Positions 51,066-60,306 are shown, counted from the stretch's first letter. The stretch is DNA of 64,000 nucleotides from QHXM01 sp032160165 (GCA_032160165.1 JAVHWA010000042.1:4952-68951); one strand, 5' to 3'. The notes: generated by a model from the letters alone, not told the origin. Made by a program: numbers and translations.

Positions 51066-51264
51066 GTTTGGGTTCAGAGTTTCGGGTTTCGGGTTTCGGG
51101 TTAGAGTTTAGAATCTTGAGCTAGGGCTTCGTGCATAAAGGTAGTCAGCATAACAAACGGTTATTCAGATGAGGTCATTCAAAGCCAACAACTCAAACCC
51201 GAAACTCGAAACCCAAAACTCTGAACTCGAAACCCAAAACTCAAAACTAAAAACTCAAAACTCG
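51066..51264. repeat. Palindrome of GGTTTCGGG/CCCGAAACTC words
   Basis: The left arm has TTTCGGGTTTCGGGTTTCGG and TTAGAGTTTAG (51067-51114). The right arm has ACTCAAACCCGAAACTCGAA, then CCCAAAACTC and AAAACTCAAAACTC units (51190-51264). The words are shared with the element at 40518-40688. Lies between convergent genes. Confidence 0.75.
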
Positions 51265-51265
51265 G

Positions 51266-52312
51266 TCAGTGTCCTGTGTGCTCATCCCCCGTCGAAGGGG
51301 TTGACGGCGCGTTCGGAGTTCCGACCATCGGGGCGGTGTGCGCTGCCGCTTTCGCTCCACCGTCCTTCAGATATGGCCTAAGCAGTGTCAGCCAGGCGGT
51401 GGCGAGTTTTGAATATTCCGTCGGACATCTAACGGCGCGCTGCTCGGGAAGCGGGTTGTTGATCATCTTCACATACTTATTCGGGTTGTGACCGAAGACC
51501 CAGCAGAGTACGTTGTAGAAGCGCTGTGCATCCATCGAGTGTTCGTCCGCCCACAGCATATTCAACTCGCCGGCGGTCTTTCCTGATGCCGCCAGCCTAT
51601 CGTATTGGATTCCCCACGAGATTGCGCCGCTGATGGCCATCTTCTCGCCTTCCTCTCCCTTTAATGCCACCAACACGAATGTGGAGAGTTGATCCACGGC
51701 GTCTTCCTCGCGGCCCGTAGAGGGAAGCTGAAGTACGTCGATCAGGCAATGGCCCAGCTCGTGTATAAAGGCGAAGGTCAAAGCGCCGTTAACGCGCTCT
51801 CCCAGTTCTTCCTCGGTCTTGGCAACTGCCTTGAAGTCCTGCGCCATTTGCTCCATCAGCTCGTAGCACATGTTGATTGAGCGACCCTGAGAATCCCAAT
51901 AGGCATTAGGCGCCCCACACTCCTTGAAAGTGATCATGACGTTCTCAGGGATTGCGATAGTGGCATTGAGGTCATCGGCGATGCCTTCCAGCACTCTCTG
52001 ACGTCGAAAATTTTCGTTGATCTGCGCGAATCTTGGATTTGTAACAGTCGAGTACTGTACCGAGAAATTTCCCTTGTCCGGCTTTGTTGCCTGACCCTGA
52101 TTGTCGGCCATTCCCCTGACATCCGCGGGGTTTTCGTTTGCGGATTCGTTCGAATTGTTCGTGCTCTCAGCGAAAGGCGCCTTGCTCGTAGTGCCGCTTC
52201 GCTTGCAACCGGCAAGCGCGATCCCGGCCACCGCCACCATCGCAAGCAAGAGCAGAAATTTACCCGCCGGAGTAAGTCTGACGTCGAGCCGGGGGTCGTT
52301 CGATCGTGTCAT
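51266..52312 (-). CDS. DUF4344-type metallopeptidase-like lipoprotein
   Basis: A 348-residue lipoprotein with a lipobox in the leader (AVAGIALAGC) and an Asn/Ser-rich spacer. The catalytic-type domain (about 115-310) carries the zinc motif HELGH in FAFIHELGHCLID, with a downstream glutamate-containing EEDAVDQLSTF as third-ligand region, as in DUF4344 putative metallopeptidases. Conserved Cys residues occur in FKECGAPNAY and NMCYEL. AAAGGA lies upstream of the ATG. It neighbours Ivy-like and TIMP-like secreted proteins, suggesting a proteolysis or defence theme at the cell surface. Confidence 0.85.
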   Translation of the reverse strand: MTRSNDPRLDVRLTPAGKFLLLLAMVAVAGIALAGCKRSGTTSKAPFAESTNNSNESANENPADVRGMADNQGQATKPDKGNFSVQYSTVTNPRFAQINENFRRQRVLEGIADDLNATIAIPENVMITFKECGAPNAYWDSQGRSINMCYELMEQMAQDFKAVAKTEEELGERVNGALTFAFIHELGHCLIDVLQLPSTGREEDAVDQLSTFVLVALKGEEGEKMAISGAISWGIQYDRLAASGKTAGELNMLWADEHSMDAQRFYNVLCWVFGHNPNKYVKMINNPLPEQRAVRCPTEYSKLATAWLTLLRPYLKDGGAKAAAHTAPMVGTPNAPSTPSTGDEHTGH

Positions 52313-52731
52313 GAACTGGTCCTTTCAAATGTCCTGGAGGTGCCTTAGGCCTTGAAGAATCTGAGTAGAACTATCGTGGGGCTAATACCATAAAAAGCTT
52401 TGCCCACACAAGCAGATCGCGTGGGGGTGGTGTTGATGCGTTTCGGATTTGAGGACCGTCGATCTCAATCCTGATTCGAGAGCAAGCGCGGCGACAGAGT
52501 GGCAGGGGCGATCGCTCGAGCCGAAGTTCCAGGAGGTCAATGACGTGCTCAATTTGCTGGAGCGGAGGAGGGCGCGAACGACTCGGACGACATGAGCCAG
52601 TGCCCCGAGAGCGCGACGGATCAAAAGAGAGTCGGGCTTCGCTCTCCTTGCCTTCGTTCTTACGCAACAAGCCGTACGACGCACCCAAAGCTTCGGTCAC
52701 GCCAGCGTCGTTCGCTCGTCTTACCAGATGG
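52313..52731. other. Intergenic region without a clear gene
   Basis: About 420 bases. Open frames exist on both strands (for example a 123-codon minus frame from 52742), but they are Arg/Pro/Ser-rich, overlap each other and lack ribosome-binding sites. It may be a remnant of a lost gene or spacer DNA. Confidence 0.4.
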
Positions 52732-53553
52732 CTACCTGACATTCACATGGAGCGTATAGTGAGCCGATGGGTGCGCGACGACGTTGACATAATAATCGCC
52801 AGTCGTCGGGACTCTGCCCGACCATCGCTTACCGTCGTGAGATTCGGCCCCAAACTTCGCCTGCTCGCCGGAGTAAAAGTCCGGCGATTCGCTCACCGAG
52901 AGCGACGCCCTGTTTTCTCCATCACGCCGCCAGGAAATGCGCAGCGTTAGGACACTGCCGTTGCGCGCGTGGACCACGTACCCGTAATGCGATTCGCCGC
53001 CGATGAAGCCTCGCACCGTGGTCGAGCTTCGCAATCTGCGATAGCTCGAAGTCGCAACGGCTCTCGGGATATCGGACCCGACAAACGAGTGCCCGGACTG
53101 CGAGCTGTTTGTTGCGGTATTGAGTTGTTTTAGATGATTTGCCCACGCCCTGATGACTCTGGGTGTGGCCTTGCCGCCCTCATTAAAATATCTGGTCGTT
53201 TCGTTCTGGCGGAAGATCGCTGTGTGGATCGTTCTGTGGTCCAGGTCAATCGCGATGGCGGATTCCAGATGCGTGCACGCATGAATAAGGCAGCCGCTGG
53301 AGAAGAGAACGTTTCCTTCCCTCGTGACGGGAGTGAGGGTCTCGAACGATTCCATGAACGAATCATACTTACTGCCCAACAATTTTTTCATTCGGGCCTG
53401 AATGGCAGGATTCTTGAGCAGGCTGTCGGAGTCCTGGTCGACCGCTGTGGCGATCTCAGGTGGCAAGGCGGGGCGCCTGGTCTTTGCCGTTTGCGCAACC
53501 GCGGAAAAGTACGAGACTACTGTGATCAATAGGAGTGATGCTGTTCTTTTCAT
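52732..53553 (-). CDS. Secreted protein with Ivy-like N-terminus and PPC-like C-terminus
   Basis: A 273-residue protein with a signal peptide (SLLLITVVSYFSAVAQ). Residues about 60-125 contain SSGCLIHACTHLESAIAIDL, which resembles Ivy (inhibitor of vertebrate lysozyme), whose Cys-containing CxxHxC loop enters the lysozyme active site. The last 90 residues (GYVVHARNGSVLTLRISWRR through SGRVPTTGDYYVNVVAHPSA) have the pattern of bacterial pre-peptidase C-terminal (PPC) domains. Together they suggest a secreted lysozyme inhibitor, but the Ivy match is partial and should be treated as a hypothesis. Confidence 0.6.
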   Translation of the reverse strand: MKRTASLLLITVVSYFSAVAQTAKTRRPALPPEIATAVDQDSDSLLKNPAIQARMKKLLGSKYDSFMESFETLTPVTREGNVLFSSGCLIHACTHLESAIAIDLDHRTIHTAIFRQNETTRYFNEGGKATPRVIRAWANHLKQLNTATNSSQSGHSFVGSDIPRAVATSSYRRLRSSTTVRGFIGGESHYGYVVHARNGSVLTLRISWRRDGENRASLSVSESPDFYSGEQAKFGAESHDGKRWSGRVPTTGDYYVNVVAHPSAHYTLHVNVR

Positions 53554-53683
53554 AGTTGACCTCGAGTTTAAGAATCCGGCCCAGATATAAGATGTTACGG
53601 GGAAGGTTTTTTGCGGAGGGGAGAATAAGGTCGGAAGCCCGACGTGTCGGGATAGCCACTTCTGTGCCGCTACGTTTGGTCGT

Positions 53684-54145
53684 TTAGCTGGCTTTGACCT
53701 TCCGACGCTTCAGCCGATCCAAAAACTTGATGTCCTGCTTCTGGCTCGCGACCGCGGTGCGAGAACAATTAGTAGTCATCAGCGAATCGGTCGCTCCGGA
53801 TGCGTAGACGAGATATGCGTGGCCGATGTCAAAGGTGTAGCCGCACATGGCGCCGTTTTGCGGAGTCGTGATGATGACCTCTTCCGCGAACTTCCCCTTC
53901 CACGACTTGCCGACTTTGAACTTCACGGCTACTTCGGACTCTGAACTGGGAGTGATTGAGATAACCTCGCCGGAAAAGATGGCGGCTGATTCCTTGAAAG
54001 CTTCCGTGACCTGCGATTTCAAGGGCTTAAATGTCCGAATGCAGCTACAGGCAAAGGAACTATGGGCCGCGAACAGGACCAGACCAAGCAAGGCCAACGA
54101 GATGAATGTGGCTTTTCTCATGCGGCGCATTCTATCAGCTTTCAT
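53684..54145 (-). CDS. Secreted TIMP-like (netrin-fold) protein
   Basis: A 153-residue protein whose leader (LALLGLVLFAAHSSFA) ends directly before CSCIRTF. This mirrors tissue inhibitors of metalloproteinases, in which the mature N-terminal Cys chelates the target zinc. The NTR-type fold follows: AAIFSGEVISITPSSESEVA, FKVGKSWKG, NGAMCGYTF and HAYLVYAS, with a late Cys in TTNCSRT. Bacterial members are of unknown target. Start uncertain: ATGs at 54145, 54130 and 54121 are in frame, the last giving the most usual signal peptide. Confidence 0.8.
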   Translation of the reverse strand: MKADRMRRMRKATFISLALLGLVLFAAHSSFACSCIRTFKPLKSQVTEAFKESAAIFSGEVISITPSSESEVAVKFKVGKSWKGKFAEEVIITTPQNGAMCGYTFDIGHAYLVYASGATDSLMTTNCSRTAVASQKQDIKFLDRLKRRKVKAS

Positions 54146-54195
54146 CGGTACGGCAATGTTTTTGATATGTAGAAGGACCGGTTGCAGCTTCGCCT

Positions 54196-55809
54196 CTAGC
54201 CGTTCGCTCGCGAACGCCGCATAGCCCGCACGCCTTTGCGCCAGTCTTCATTGATGTCGAATCTGTACATCTCGATCGCAGGTGAGATGGCACGAGCGAG
54301 ACTCTTGAACGCTCGATGAAAACGAAGTAAGGGAGCCACCAGATAAACCAACGGCGGTTCGTCCTCGATTTCAGCATCGGGGAACAGGTCCGCGCGCCGG
54401 ATGTGACCATAACGATGATGGAGCGCTATCCGACGCCAATAGTCTGCACCCTGCAGCACATGCTCGCGGTCCTCCGAGACTTTCAATTCGATGACCGCGA
54501 GTCTCCCGTCATGTCTGAGCGCAAGCAAGTCGATCGGTCTGGGCCGCGGCTCGTGCGATGGACGAAACTGCGCATAAAGCGGCGCCAGCCGCAGTCCGGG
54601 ATCCAGCCGCGTGATATCGCGCCTCAGCAGCGATTCCAGCCATGCTTCGGGGGCCGCTTTGTAGAGCGTGTGATGCTGATCGATCGGTTCATCTCTGCGA
54701 TGCTCGATCAGGTCGCTCAACAGTTTCTCCCACTCGGCTTCCCTGCTCTCGCACAACAGCCGACGGCGGGCTCCTTCAATACCAAACCACACGTTCTCTT
54801 TATTCATCACACGGCGGACGCGGGCGAAAGCGAGCCCGTGGTATCTAAGGGTTTCGCCGTATCGCGAACGTACCACATCAATCGCATCCGGTGCGACCGC
54901 CAGAATCCGTTCCGCACTTTCGCTGATCCAATCTCGAGACGGTCGCCGAAAATGTTTGGGTTCCACAGACCACAAGTCATCGAGCGATGGCTGCTCGACT
55001 ATAGTAAGTTTCTGCCACGCTTCATCGATAGAGTAGAGCGAGATCACGCGGCGTAGATCATCGCGAAGAAGGGCCACGCGCTCGCTCAACGGTTCGACGA
55101 AGTCCTCGTTTATCACCAGCCAGAGTTTTTGAATGAAGGGAGGCCTAGCTATCTCGGAGGCACGGCCGAACCAAATCAATGATGTTGAGAGGAAGGCATC
55201 GATACCACCAGTTCGCGAATCAACCACCGACCCTGTGACGGCGATCCGCTCACGCTGATGGCGCAGGACTATGCGGGCGTAGCGACCCGGCTGTCCCTTG
55301 CGAACTCCCGGACTCAAGCCGGCGCGCTCTATCGTTGCTCTGTACAGAAGCTCGCACGCGAGCTGTGCCAGTCGTTGACAGCGGTCGCGACGTGTGGCAG
55401 TGATGGTCGCCGTCATGTTTTCAAATGGCGTGCGCGGAATTAGCTCTAGCACGACGCGCTCTGCACCAAAGCGACGCTCCGCTTCAAAAAGAAATTTCTC
55501 GCTTGTCCACTCCCAACCGATGATCCGCCACGCCAATGAACCGCCAATTCCCCAACAGGATAAAATCAGGCGACCGTGCGAGCCCCGCACGTCGCACTCG
55601 CTATTTCGCAGCGACGTCACTGCTCTCGCGTTCACAACGCAGAGCCATTCGCTGTGACCGTAGATGATCTCAGCGATGCGCCTTTCGGCGTATCTGATGG
55701 AACCCGGACCCGTAATTAGATGAAGCATGCGCGTGAGGGGTGGGATTGAGAGCGGGAGAACGAGGCCTTTTTGTCTGCGCTCCGCAATCTGTTTAGCGTG
55801 TGCTAACAT
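54196..55809 (-). CDS. PD-(D/E)XK nuclease-like protein, hypothetical
   Basis: A 537-residue soluble protein. Near the C-terminus (about 425-465) the sequence RPIDLLALRHDGRLAVIELK followed by VSEDREHVLQGADYWRR has the PD-(D/E)XK pattern: Asp, then ELK, then a Gln further on, as in restriction-endonuclease-like folds. The N-terminal 400 residues, rich in Arg and Trp, do not match anything I can name. The ATG at 55809 lacks a clear ribosome-binding site. It is divergent from the thiolase gene. Possible roles are DNA repair, defence or Mrr-type activity; the sequence does not decide. Confidence 0.65.
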   Translation of the reverse strand: MLAHAKQIAERRQKGLVLPLSIPPLTRMLHLITGPGSIRYAERRIAEIIYGHSEWLCVVNARAVTSLRNSECDVRGSHGRLILSCWGIGGSLAWRIIGWEWTSEKFLFEAERRFGAERVVLELIPRTPFENMTATITATRRDRCQRLAQLACELLYRATIERAGLSPGVRKGQPGRYARIVLRHQRERIAVTGSVVDSRTGGIDAFLSTSLIWFGRASEIARPPFIQKLWLVINEDFVEPLSERVALLRDDLRRVISLYSIDEAWQKLTIVEQPSLDDLWSVEPKHFRRPSRDWISESAERILAVAPDAIDVVRSRYGETLRYHGLAFARVRRVMNKENVWFGIEGARRRLLCESREAEWEKLLSDLIEHRRDEPIDQHHTLYKAAPEAWLESLLRRDITRLDPGLRLAPLYAQFRPSHEPRPRPIDLLALRHDGRLAVIELKVSEDREHVLQGADYWRRIALHHRYGHIRRADLFPDAEIEDEPPLVYLVAPLLRFHRAFKSLARAISPAIEMYRFDINEDWRKGVRAMRRSRANG

Positions 55810-55878
55810 TTCGTGTCAACAAGATTCCCTTATTCACGATTGGAAATCTCCCATTCATTCTTTAACGAAAGCCACGCG

Positions 55879-57060
55879 ATGACGGATGTTTTTCTTGTCG
55901 GCTCAGTCCGCACAGCCATCGGGCGATTTGGCGGGACACTCGCCGAATGGTCTGCTGCGGACATGGGCGTCGCAGTAGCCGAGGCGAGTATTGAGCGCGC
56001 TCGCCTTCTGCCGCAACAGATCGACCAGTCGATTTGGGGCTGTGCCCGTCAGGCCGGCGGAGGGCCGAACGTTGCTCGACAGATAACTTACCGGGCTGGA
56101 GTGCCGGAGTCGGTCCCGGCGTACACGATCAATCAAGCGTGCGGCTCAGGGCTGCAGGCGATAATCCTCGCAGCTCAGGCGATTGCCAACGGACGCGCAC
56201 AGGCGATCCTGGCGGGTGGAACTGAAAGCATGTCACGCGTTCCCTACTATGCGGAAGGCGCCCGCTGGGGAATGCGTATGGGGAACAAGGAATTGGTCGA
56301 TGGAATGTATCGCGACGGCTTTCTGGATCCGCTCTCGGGACTGGTAATGGGTGAGACCGCTGAAAACCTCGCGCGACGCTATGAGATTTCGCGAGAAGAG
56401 CAGGACCAATACGCGTTGCGCTCGCAGCAGCGTGCAGAGACCGCAATCGACTCTGGTCGTTTCGATGACGAGATCGTAGCCCTCCCGATCAAGGGTCGGA
56501 AAGGTGAGACGACTAAGTTTGCACGCGATGAACACTTCAGGGCCGGAACATCGATCGAGTCTCTCGCAAAACTTAAGCCCGTCTTCAGCGACAACGGGAC
56601 AGTTACCGCGGGCAATTCATCCGGAATTACCGACGGAGCGGCTGCGGTGGTTCTGATGAATGAGACGACCCTGCGGAAGAGCGGAGCGACGGCGGAGGCG
56701 CGTATCGTCGATTACGAGATCGTTGGGGTTGCGCCTGAGATCATGGGCATAGGACCGGTCCCGGCGGTCAGGTCCCTGCTTGCGAGACAAAAGCTTTCGC
56801 TCGATGAGATTGATCTGATCGAGCTCAACGAAGCGTTTGCGGCGCAGGTCATCGCTTGCGATCGCGACCTCAGCTTTGACGCCGATCGTTTGAATGTCAA
56901 CGGTGGAGCTATCGCGCTCGGTCATCCGATCGGCTGCACCGGTGTGCGCCTCACCACAACTTTGTTGCACGAGCTGAAGAAGCGCAAAGCTTGTCGTGGT
57001 CTCGCGACCCTGTGTGTTAGCGGAGGAATGGGGCTGGCCTTGCTGGTGGAGCGCGTTTGA
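55879..57060 (+). CDS. Thiolase (acetyl-CoA C-acetyltransferase)
   Basis: A 393-residue thiolase. It catalyses the reversible condensation of two acetyl-CoA or the cleavage of 3-ketoacyl-CoA. The N-terminus reads VFLVGSVRTAIGRFGGTLAE. The nucleophile Cys lies in NQACGSGLQAI (about residue 88); the His motif is GGAIALGHPIGCTGVR (about 350) and the second catalytic Cys is in LCVSGGMGLAL. The ATG at 55879 is used; the frame extends upstream to a GTG at 55813 but the extra residues are not thiolase-like. Whether it is biosynthetic or beta-oxidation type is not decided by its context. Confidence 0.93.
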   Translation: MTDVFLVGSVRTAIGRFGGTLAEWSAADMGVAVAEASIERARLLPQQIDQSIWGCARQAGGGPNVARQITYRAGVPESVPAYTINQACGSGLQAIILAAQAIANGRAQAILAGGTESMSRVPYYAEGARWGMRMGNKELVDGMYRDGFLDPLSGLVMGETAENLARRYEISREEQDQYALRSQQRAETAIDSGRFDDEIVALPIKGRKGETTKFARDEHFRAGTSIESLAKLKPVFSDNGTVTAGNSSGITDGAAAVVLMNETTLRKSGATAEARIVDYEIVGVAPEIMGIGPVPAVRSLLARQKLSLDEIDLIELNEAFAAQVIACDRDLSFDADRLNVNGGAIALGHPIGCTGVRLTTTLLHELKKRKACRGLATLCVSGGMGLALLVERV

Positions 57061-57140
57061 GCACCTTCATAGGGTCCCCAAAGACGTGAAGAAGTTCGAT
57101 TAGAGGCAAGGTGTATTTTGCCCACCACAGAGTGGCGTGT

Positions 57141-57932
57141 ATGGAACTGAAGCATCCTCGTCCAGCAATTGTTCTCTTCTGTGTGTTAACTCTCTCGTTC
57201 GCGACGGCGTCTTGTAAACGGTCGGGAGAGACGGGTAATCAAAGTAACGTCGCAGGCAATGAAAATCGAGGCAACCAGGAGACGTTACGCGTTCCACCGT
57301 TCGCAACCAAAGAGCCGGAGCGGTACCAGGCGACGAGGGTTATTACCACCACAGCGAATAACGGCTCAGCGAGCGCGGGCAGCGCCGAAGCACAGCGCAG
57401 CGTGACTTTCATCGCGCGGGATGGAGAACGGCGACGCGAAGACTACGAGTTGGATGGATCAAAGATCTCCTCCTTGCAGTTGGCCAGCGGGACTTATCTG
57501 CTGTTCGCCGAGAAGAAGATCTTTGCACAATTGAAATCGACCGCAGACAATGGGTCGAAGCTCCTCGCCGAGTCTATCCCTCAGGACTTCTCGCCGGAGA
57601 AGCTGCTGAACGAATCGCGACCCGAAGCGCGCTACGATGATCAGGGGCTTGAGAGCATTGATGGAAGAGCGACTCGTAAGTACCGGGTGACTTTGAAGGG
57701 CAAGGTCGGTGAATCGGGCGCGATAGTGACTGAGAGTACCGTTTGGGTCGACGAGAAGCTGGGTATGCCTATCCGATCCGACATGAGTTCGCCCGGCGGC
57801 GCGCGCGTTGTCACTGAACTTCGTGATATTAAAGAGACAGTCGACGATGGCGTCTTCGAGCTTCCGCAGGACTTCCGCCGAGTGACCGAAAAGGAGTTTT
57901 TCGCACAGCTGAAGCCAAAGGGCGGGGTCTGA
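57141..57932 (+). CDS. Lipoprotein of unknown function
   Basis: A 263-residue lipoprotein from the ATG at 57141. The leader VLFCVLTLSFATASCKRSGE has a lipobox ending in Cys. The mature part is beta-rich, with VTFIARDGERRREDYELDGS, YLLFAEKKIFAQLK, DGRATRKYRVTLKGKVG and VWVDEKLGMPIRSDMS. It resembles LolA/DUF4412-type proteins, in which a half-barrel binds a lipid or lipoprotein. It follows the thiolase gene by 80 bases and precedes two secreted paralogs on the same strand. Confidence 0.65.
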   Translation: MELKHPRPAIVLFCVLTLSFATASCKRSGETGNQSNVAGNENRGNQETLRVPPFATKEPERYQATRVITTTANNGSASAGSAEAQRSVTFIARDGERRREDYELDGSKISSLQLASGTYLLFAEKKIFAQLKSTADNGSKLLAESIPQDFSPEKLLNESRPEARYDDQGLESIDGRATRKYRVTLKGKVGESGAIVTESTVWVDEKLGMPIRSDMSSPGGARVVTELRDIKETVDDGVFELPQDFRRVTEKEFFAQLKPKGGV

Positions 57933-58019
57933 TTTAGGCGCTTCGAGCCAACCAGCGACGCCGCTGCGGGCATCCGACACTGGCGCCTATATTGCGCTTC
58001 AACATAGATAGGACGAAAG

Positions 58020-59090
58020 GTGTATATCGAGATCGTGAATAAGAAATCCTTCGCACTTTTACTAATGATCGCAGTCGCCCTCATCGGCGCTTCTGCTTCG
58101 GCTATTGCTCAACCGAAAACAACCAGCCAACCGGCGAAGGCGGCCGAGCCTGCTTCCGTCGCTACCCTGCGTTTGTTACCGCGCTCGGATGTGGTGGCAT
58201 TTGTTAATGTCGCGCGTTTATTGAATGAGGCTGTACCCAAAGCATTGGCCGACAGTCCCGCCAAACTCGCCGAGTTCAACGCCGATCTCGACAAGTTCAA
58301 ATCGCAGACTGGCATCGACGCTCGTTCGTTCGAAGACATGGCCATTGGGATGCTCTATCAACACCCCAGACCCGAGATCACGACCACGGACATCGTCTTC
58401 ATTGCTCGCGGCTCTTTTAACTCCAACGTGCTGCTTGCCGCTGCTCGACTGGCGTCGCAGGGCAAGTATCGCGAGGAGAAGTACGGCAGCTCGACGATTT
58501 ACATTTTCACTGTTCGAGACCAGGTGAAAATGCTGGGTTTGCTCAAGATGCGAGTTGGCGAGGTAGCCGCTACCGCTCTGGATTCGGGCACCCTGGTTCT
58601 GGGCGAGCTATCGAGCGTCCGCGCCACGCTCGACGCGAACAAGACGCCGGGGCGTGTCAACGCCGAGCTGATTCAGTCGGCGACGCGAACGCCGGCGGCG
58701 GTAATGGGTTTTGGCGCGAATGTTCCCATGGCCGTGACTTCAACCGCCGACTTTGGCAACCCGGAGATAGGCAAGATAATCGGCTCCATTCGTCATGCAT
58801 ACGGCGCAATCAGTACGACTGACTCTGGATTTGAGATGCTGAGCGTCGCGCGCACTGAGAAACCGGAACAGGCGCAAGCGCTAAGCGAAACAATCGGGAC
58901 GCTCAAACAGTTCGGCGCTATGATTGTCTCGCAACTACCTCCGGCAACGGGGAAGCTCGCACAGACGGCACTGGATAACTTGAAGGTATCATCGACAGGT
59001 AATGAAATGTCGCTGAGGCTCGAGATCGCGCAAGCGGACATCTCTGCGCTGATGCGATTTCTGCAACCGAAGATAGCCGACGCTCGTTAA
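58020..59090 (+). CDS. Secreted hypothetical protein, paralog A
   Basis: A 356-residue protein from a GTG start with AGGA upstream (a second GTG at 58035 is possible). A signal peptide (FALLLMIAVALIGASASAIA) is followed by a globular domain with LRLLPRSDVVAFVNVARLLN, SPAKLAEFNADLDKF, SQTGIDARSFEDMAIG and a C-terminal LRLEIAQADISALMRFL. The same order of segments occurs in the next gene, so the two are diverged tandem duplicates. It resembles DUF3352-type secreted proteins only loosely; the function is unknown. Confidence 0.7.
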   Translation: MYIEIVNKKSFALLLMIAVALIGASASAIAQPKTTSQPAKAAEPASVATLRLLPRSDVVAFVNVARLLNEAVPKALADSPAKLAEFNADLDKFKSQTGIDARSFEDMAIGMLYQHPRPEITTTDIVFIARGSFNSNVLLAAARLASQGKYREEKYGSSTIYIFTVRDQVKMLGLLKMRVGEVAATALDSGTLVLGELSSVRATLDANKTPGRVNAELIQSATRTPAAVMGFGANVPMAVTSTADFGNPEIGKIIGSIRHAYGAISTTDSGFEMLSVARTEKPEQAQALSETIGTLKQFGAMIVSQLPPATGKLAQTALDNLKVSSTGNEMSLRLEIAQADISALMRFLQPKIADAR

Positions 59091-59130
59091 GAGATACAGC
59101 ATTCGTTAAATGCATCGAAAGGCAGTGACG

Positions 59131-60306
59131 ATGAACAGAAGATTCTACTTTTCCTTTTTGGCCCTCGCGCTCACAGTCGCGACCGCCATCGCATTAGTGG
59201 CTGGTAACAGCACGAGTAAAAGCGCGGGCTTGACCAGTTCTGCGGCCTCGGCTCTGCCGGCCTCGGACTTTGTCATCATTGTCGACGTGCAGAGGGCGCT
59301 GAACGATGCCCTTCCCACGCTGCTTTCGAGCAATCCGGCCGCGCTGGCAAAGGTCAACCGAGACCTCGCGGAATTTGAGTCCAAGACGGGAATCAATCCT
59401 CGCGTCTTCGAAAGCGTCGCCATCGGCGGGACGCTGAGACCGAATGCTCGACTTGGCCGTGATCCCGGAGCCGTTGTCATTGTTAGCGGTAGCTTCAAGT
59501 CTGACGAGCTGCTCGCGACCGCATTTGAGGCCGCGAAGAAGGAATCTCAGTTTGAGAAGACTGAGCAGCAATACGAAGGCAAGACGATCTTCGTCATACG
59601 CTCAGTTCGTCGTTTGACCAAACGGGAAAGCAATGAACCGGCGCCTGCGATTGTGCCTCCGGCTGGCGTCGCCCTAGTTGCTCCTGGCCCTACAAAGGAC
59701 TCGACCGCGTCCGTGCGCTCCAGCTTAACGATTCTGGAAGGCCATCCGTCGGCACGCCTGGGTGTGCTGTATACCGACTCCGACAACTTCGCAGTTGTAG
59801 CGCTCGCGCCGAACATGCTTGCAGTGGGCAGCGTCGAGAGCGTGCGCGCCTCGATCGATGCCAGCCTCGGACGCAACCGCATAGATGGCGAGATGGTTAA
59901 TCTCGCTATGGAGAACCCGAACACCATCGTCGGCTTCAGCGGGAGAATTCCCCAGAATAGTCAGAAAACCGACGCTACCAACCTCGGTATCCCTATCGCA
60001 AATTTCTTCGCGTCGGTTCGTGAGTTTCACGGGTCCTTTGGTTTGAACGGATCTGATACCGAGAGTTCTATTGCCGTCCAACTTGAGACCTCGGAACAAG
60101 CCAGAGAATTCAGTCAGGCCATCAACTCAATTAAGGGTCTCGCATCCTTTGGCGTGGCGCGGTCGATCGGCCCTGATCAGGCGTCTCGAGATGCGATCGC
60201 CGCGGTTCTCAAGGGTCTCACGATCGACGCTACCGGCAACGAGCTACGGATCGACCTCAAGATTCCGCAATCGAGCCTGGCGCCCTTGATTCGTCTGCAT
60301 CGATAA
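59131..60306 (+). CDS. Secreted hypothetical protein, paralog B
   Basis: A 391-residue protein from the ATG at 59131 (AAAGG upstream; an earlier ATG at 59110 is less supported). The signal segment FLALALTVATAIALVAGNST is followed by the same domain as paralog A: LPASDFVIIVDVQRALNDAL, NPAALAKVNRDLAEF, SKTGINPRVFESVAIGG and, near the end, ELRIDLKIPQSSLAPLIRL. An insert of about 25 residues (around 185-210, Pro/Ala-rich) distinguishes it. It starts 40 bases after paralog A, so they are likely cotranscribed. Confidence 0.7.
   Translation: MNRRFYFSFLALALTVATAIALVAGNSTSKSAGLTSSAASALPASDFVIIVDVQRALNDALPTLLSSNPAALAKVNRDLAEFESKTGINPRVFESVAIGGTLRPNARLGRDPGAVVIVSGSFKSDELLATAFEAAKKESQFEKTEQQYEGKTIFVIRSVRRLTKRESNEPAPAIVPPAGVALVAPGPTKDSTASVRSSLTILEGHPSARLGVLYTDSDNFAVVALAPNMLAVGSVESVRASIDASLGRNRIDGEMVNLAMENPNTIVGFSGRIPQNSQKTDATNLGIPIANFFASVREFHGSFGLNGSDTESSIAVQLETSEQAREFSQAINSIKGLASFGVARSIGPDQASRDAIAAVLKGLTIDATGNELRIDLKIPQSSLAPLIRLHR

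Noticed and set aside
52371..52742. 123-codon minus-strand frame beginning MSGSHLVRRAND
   Set aside because: Arg/Pro/Ser-rich, low similarity to any fold I know, overlapped by other frames, no start signal. Could be a remnant of a mobile element, but no transposase motif is visible.
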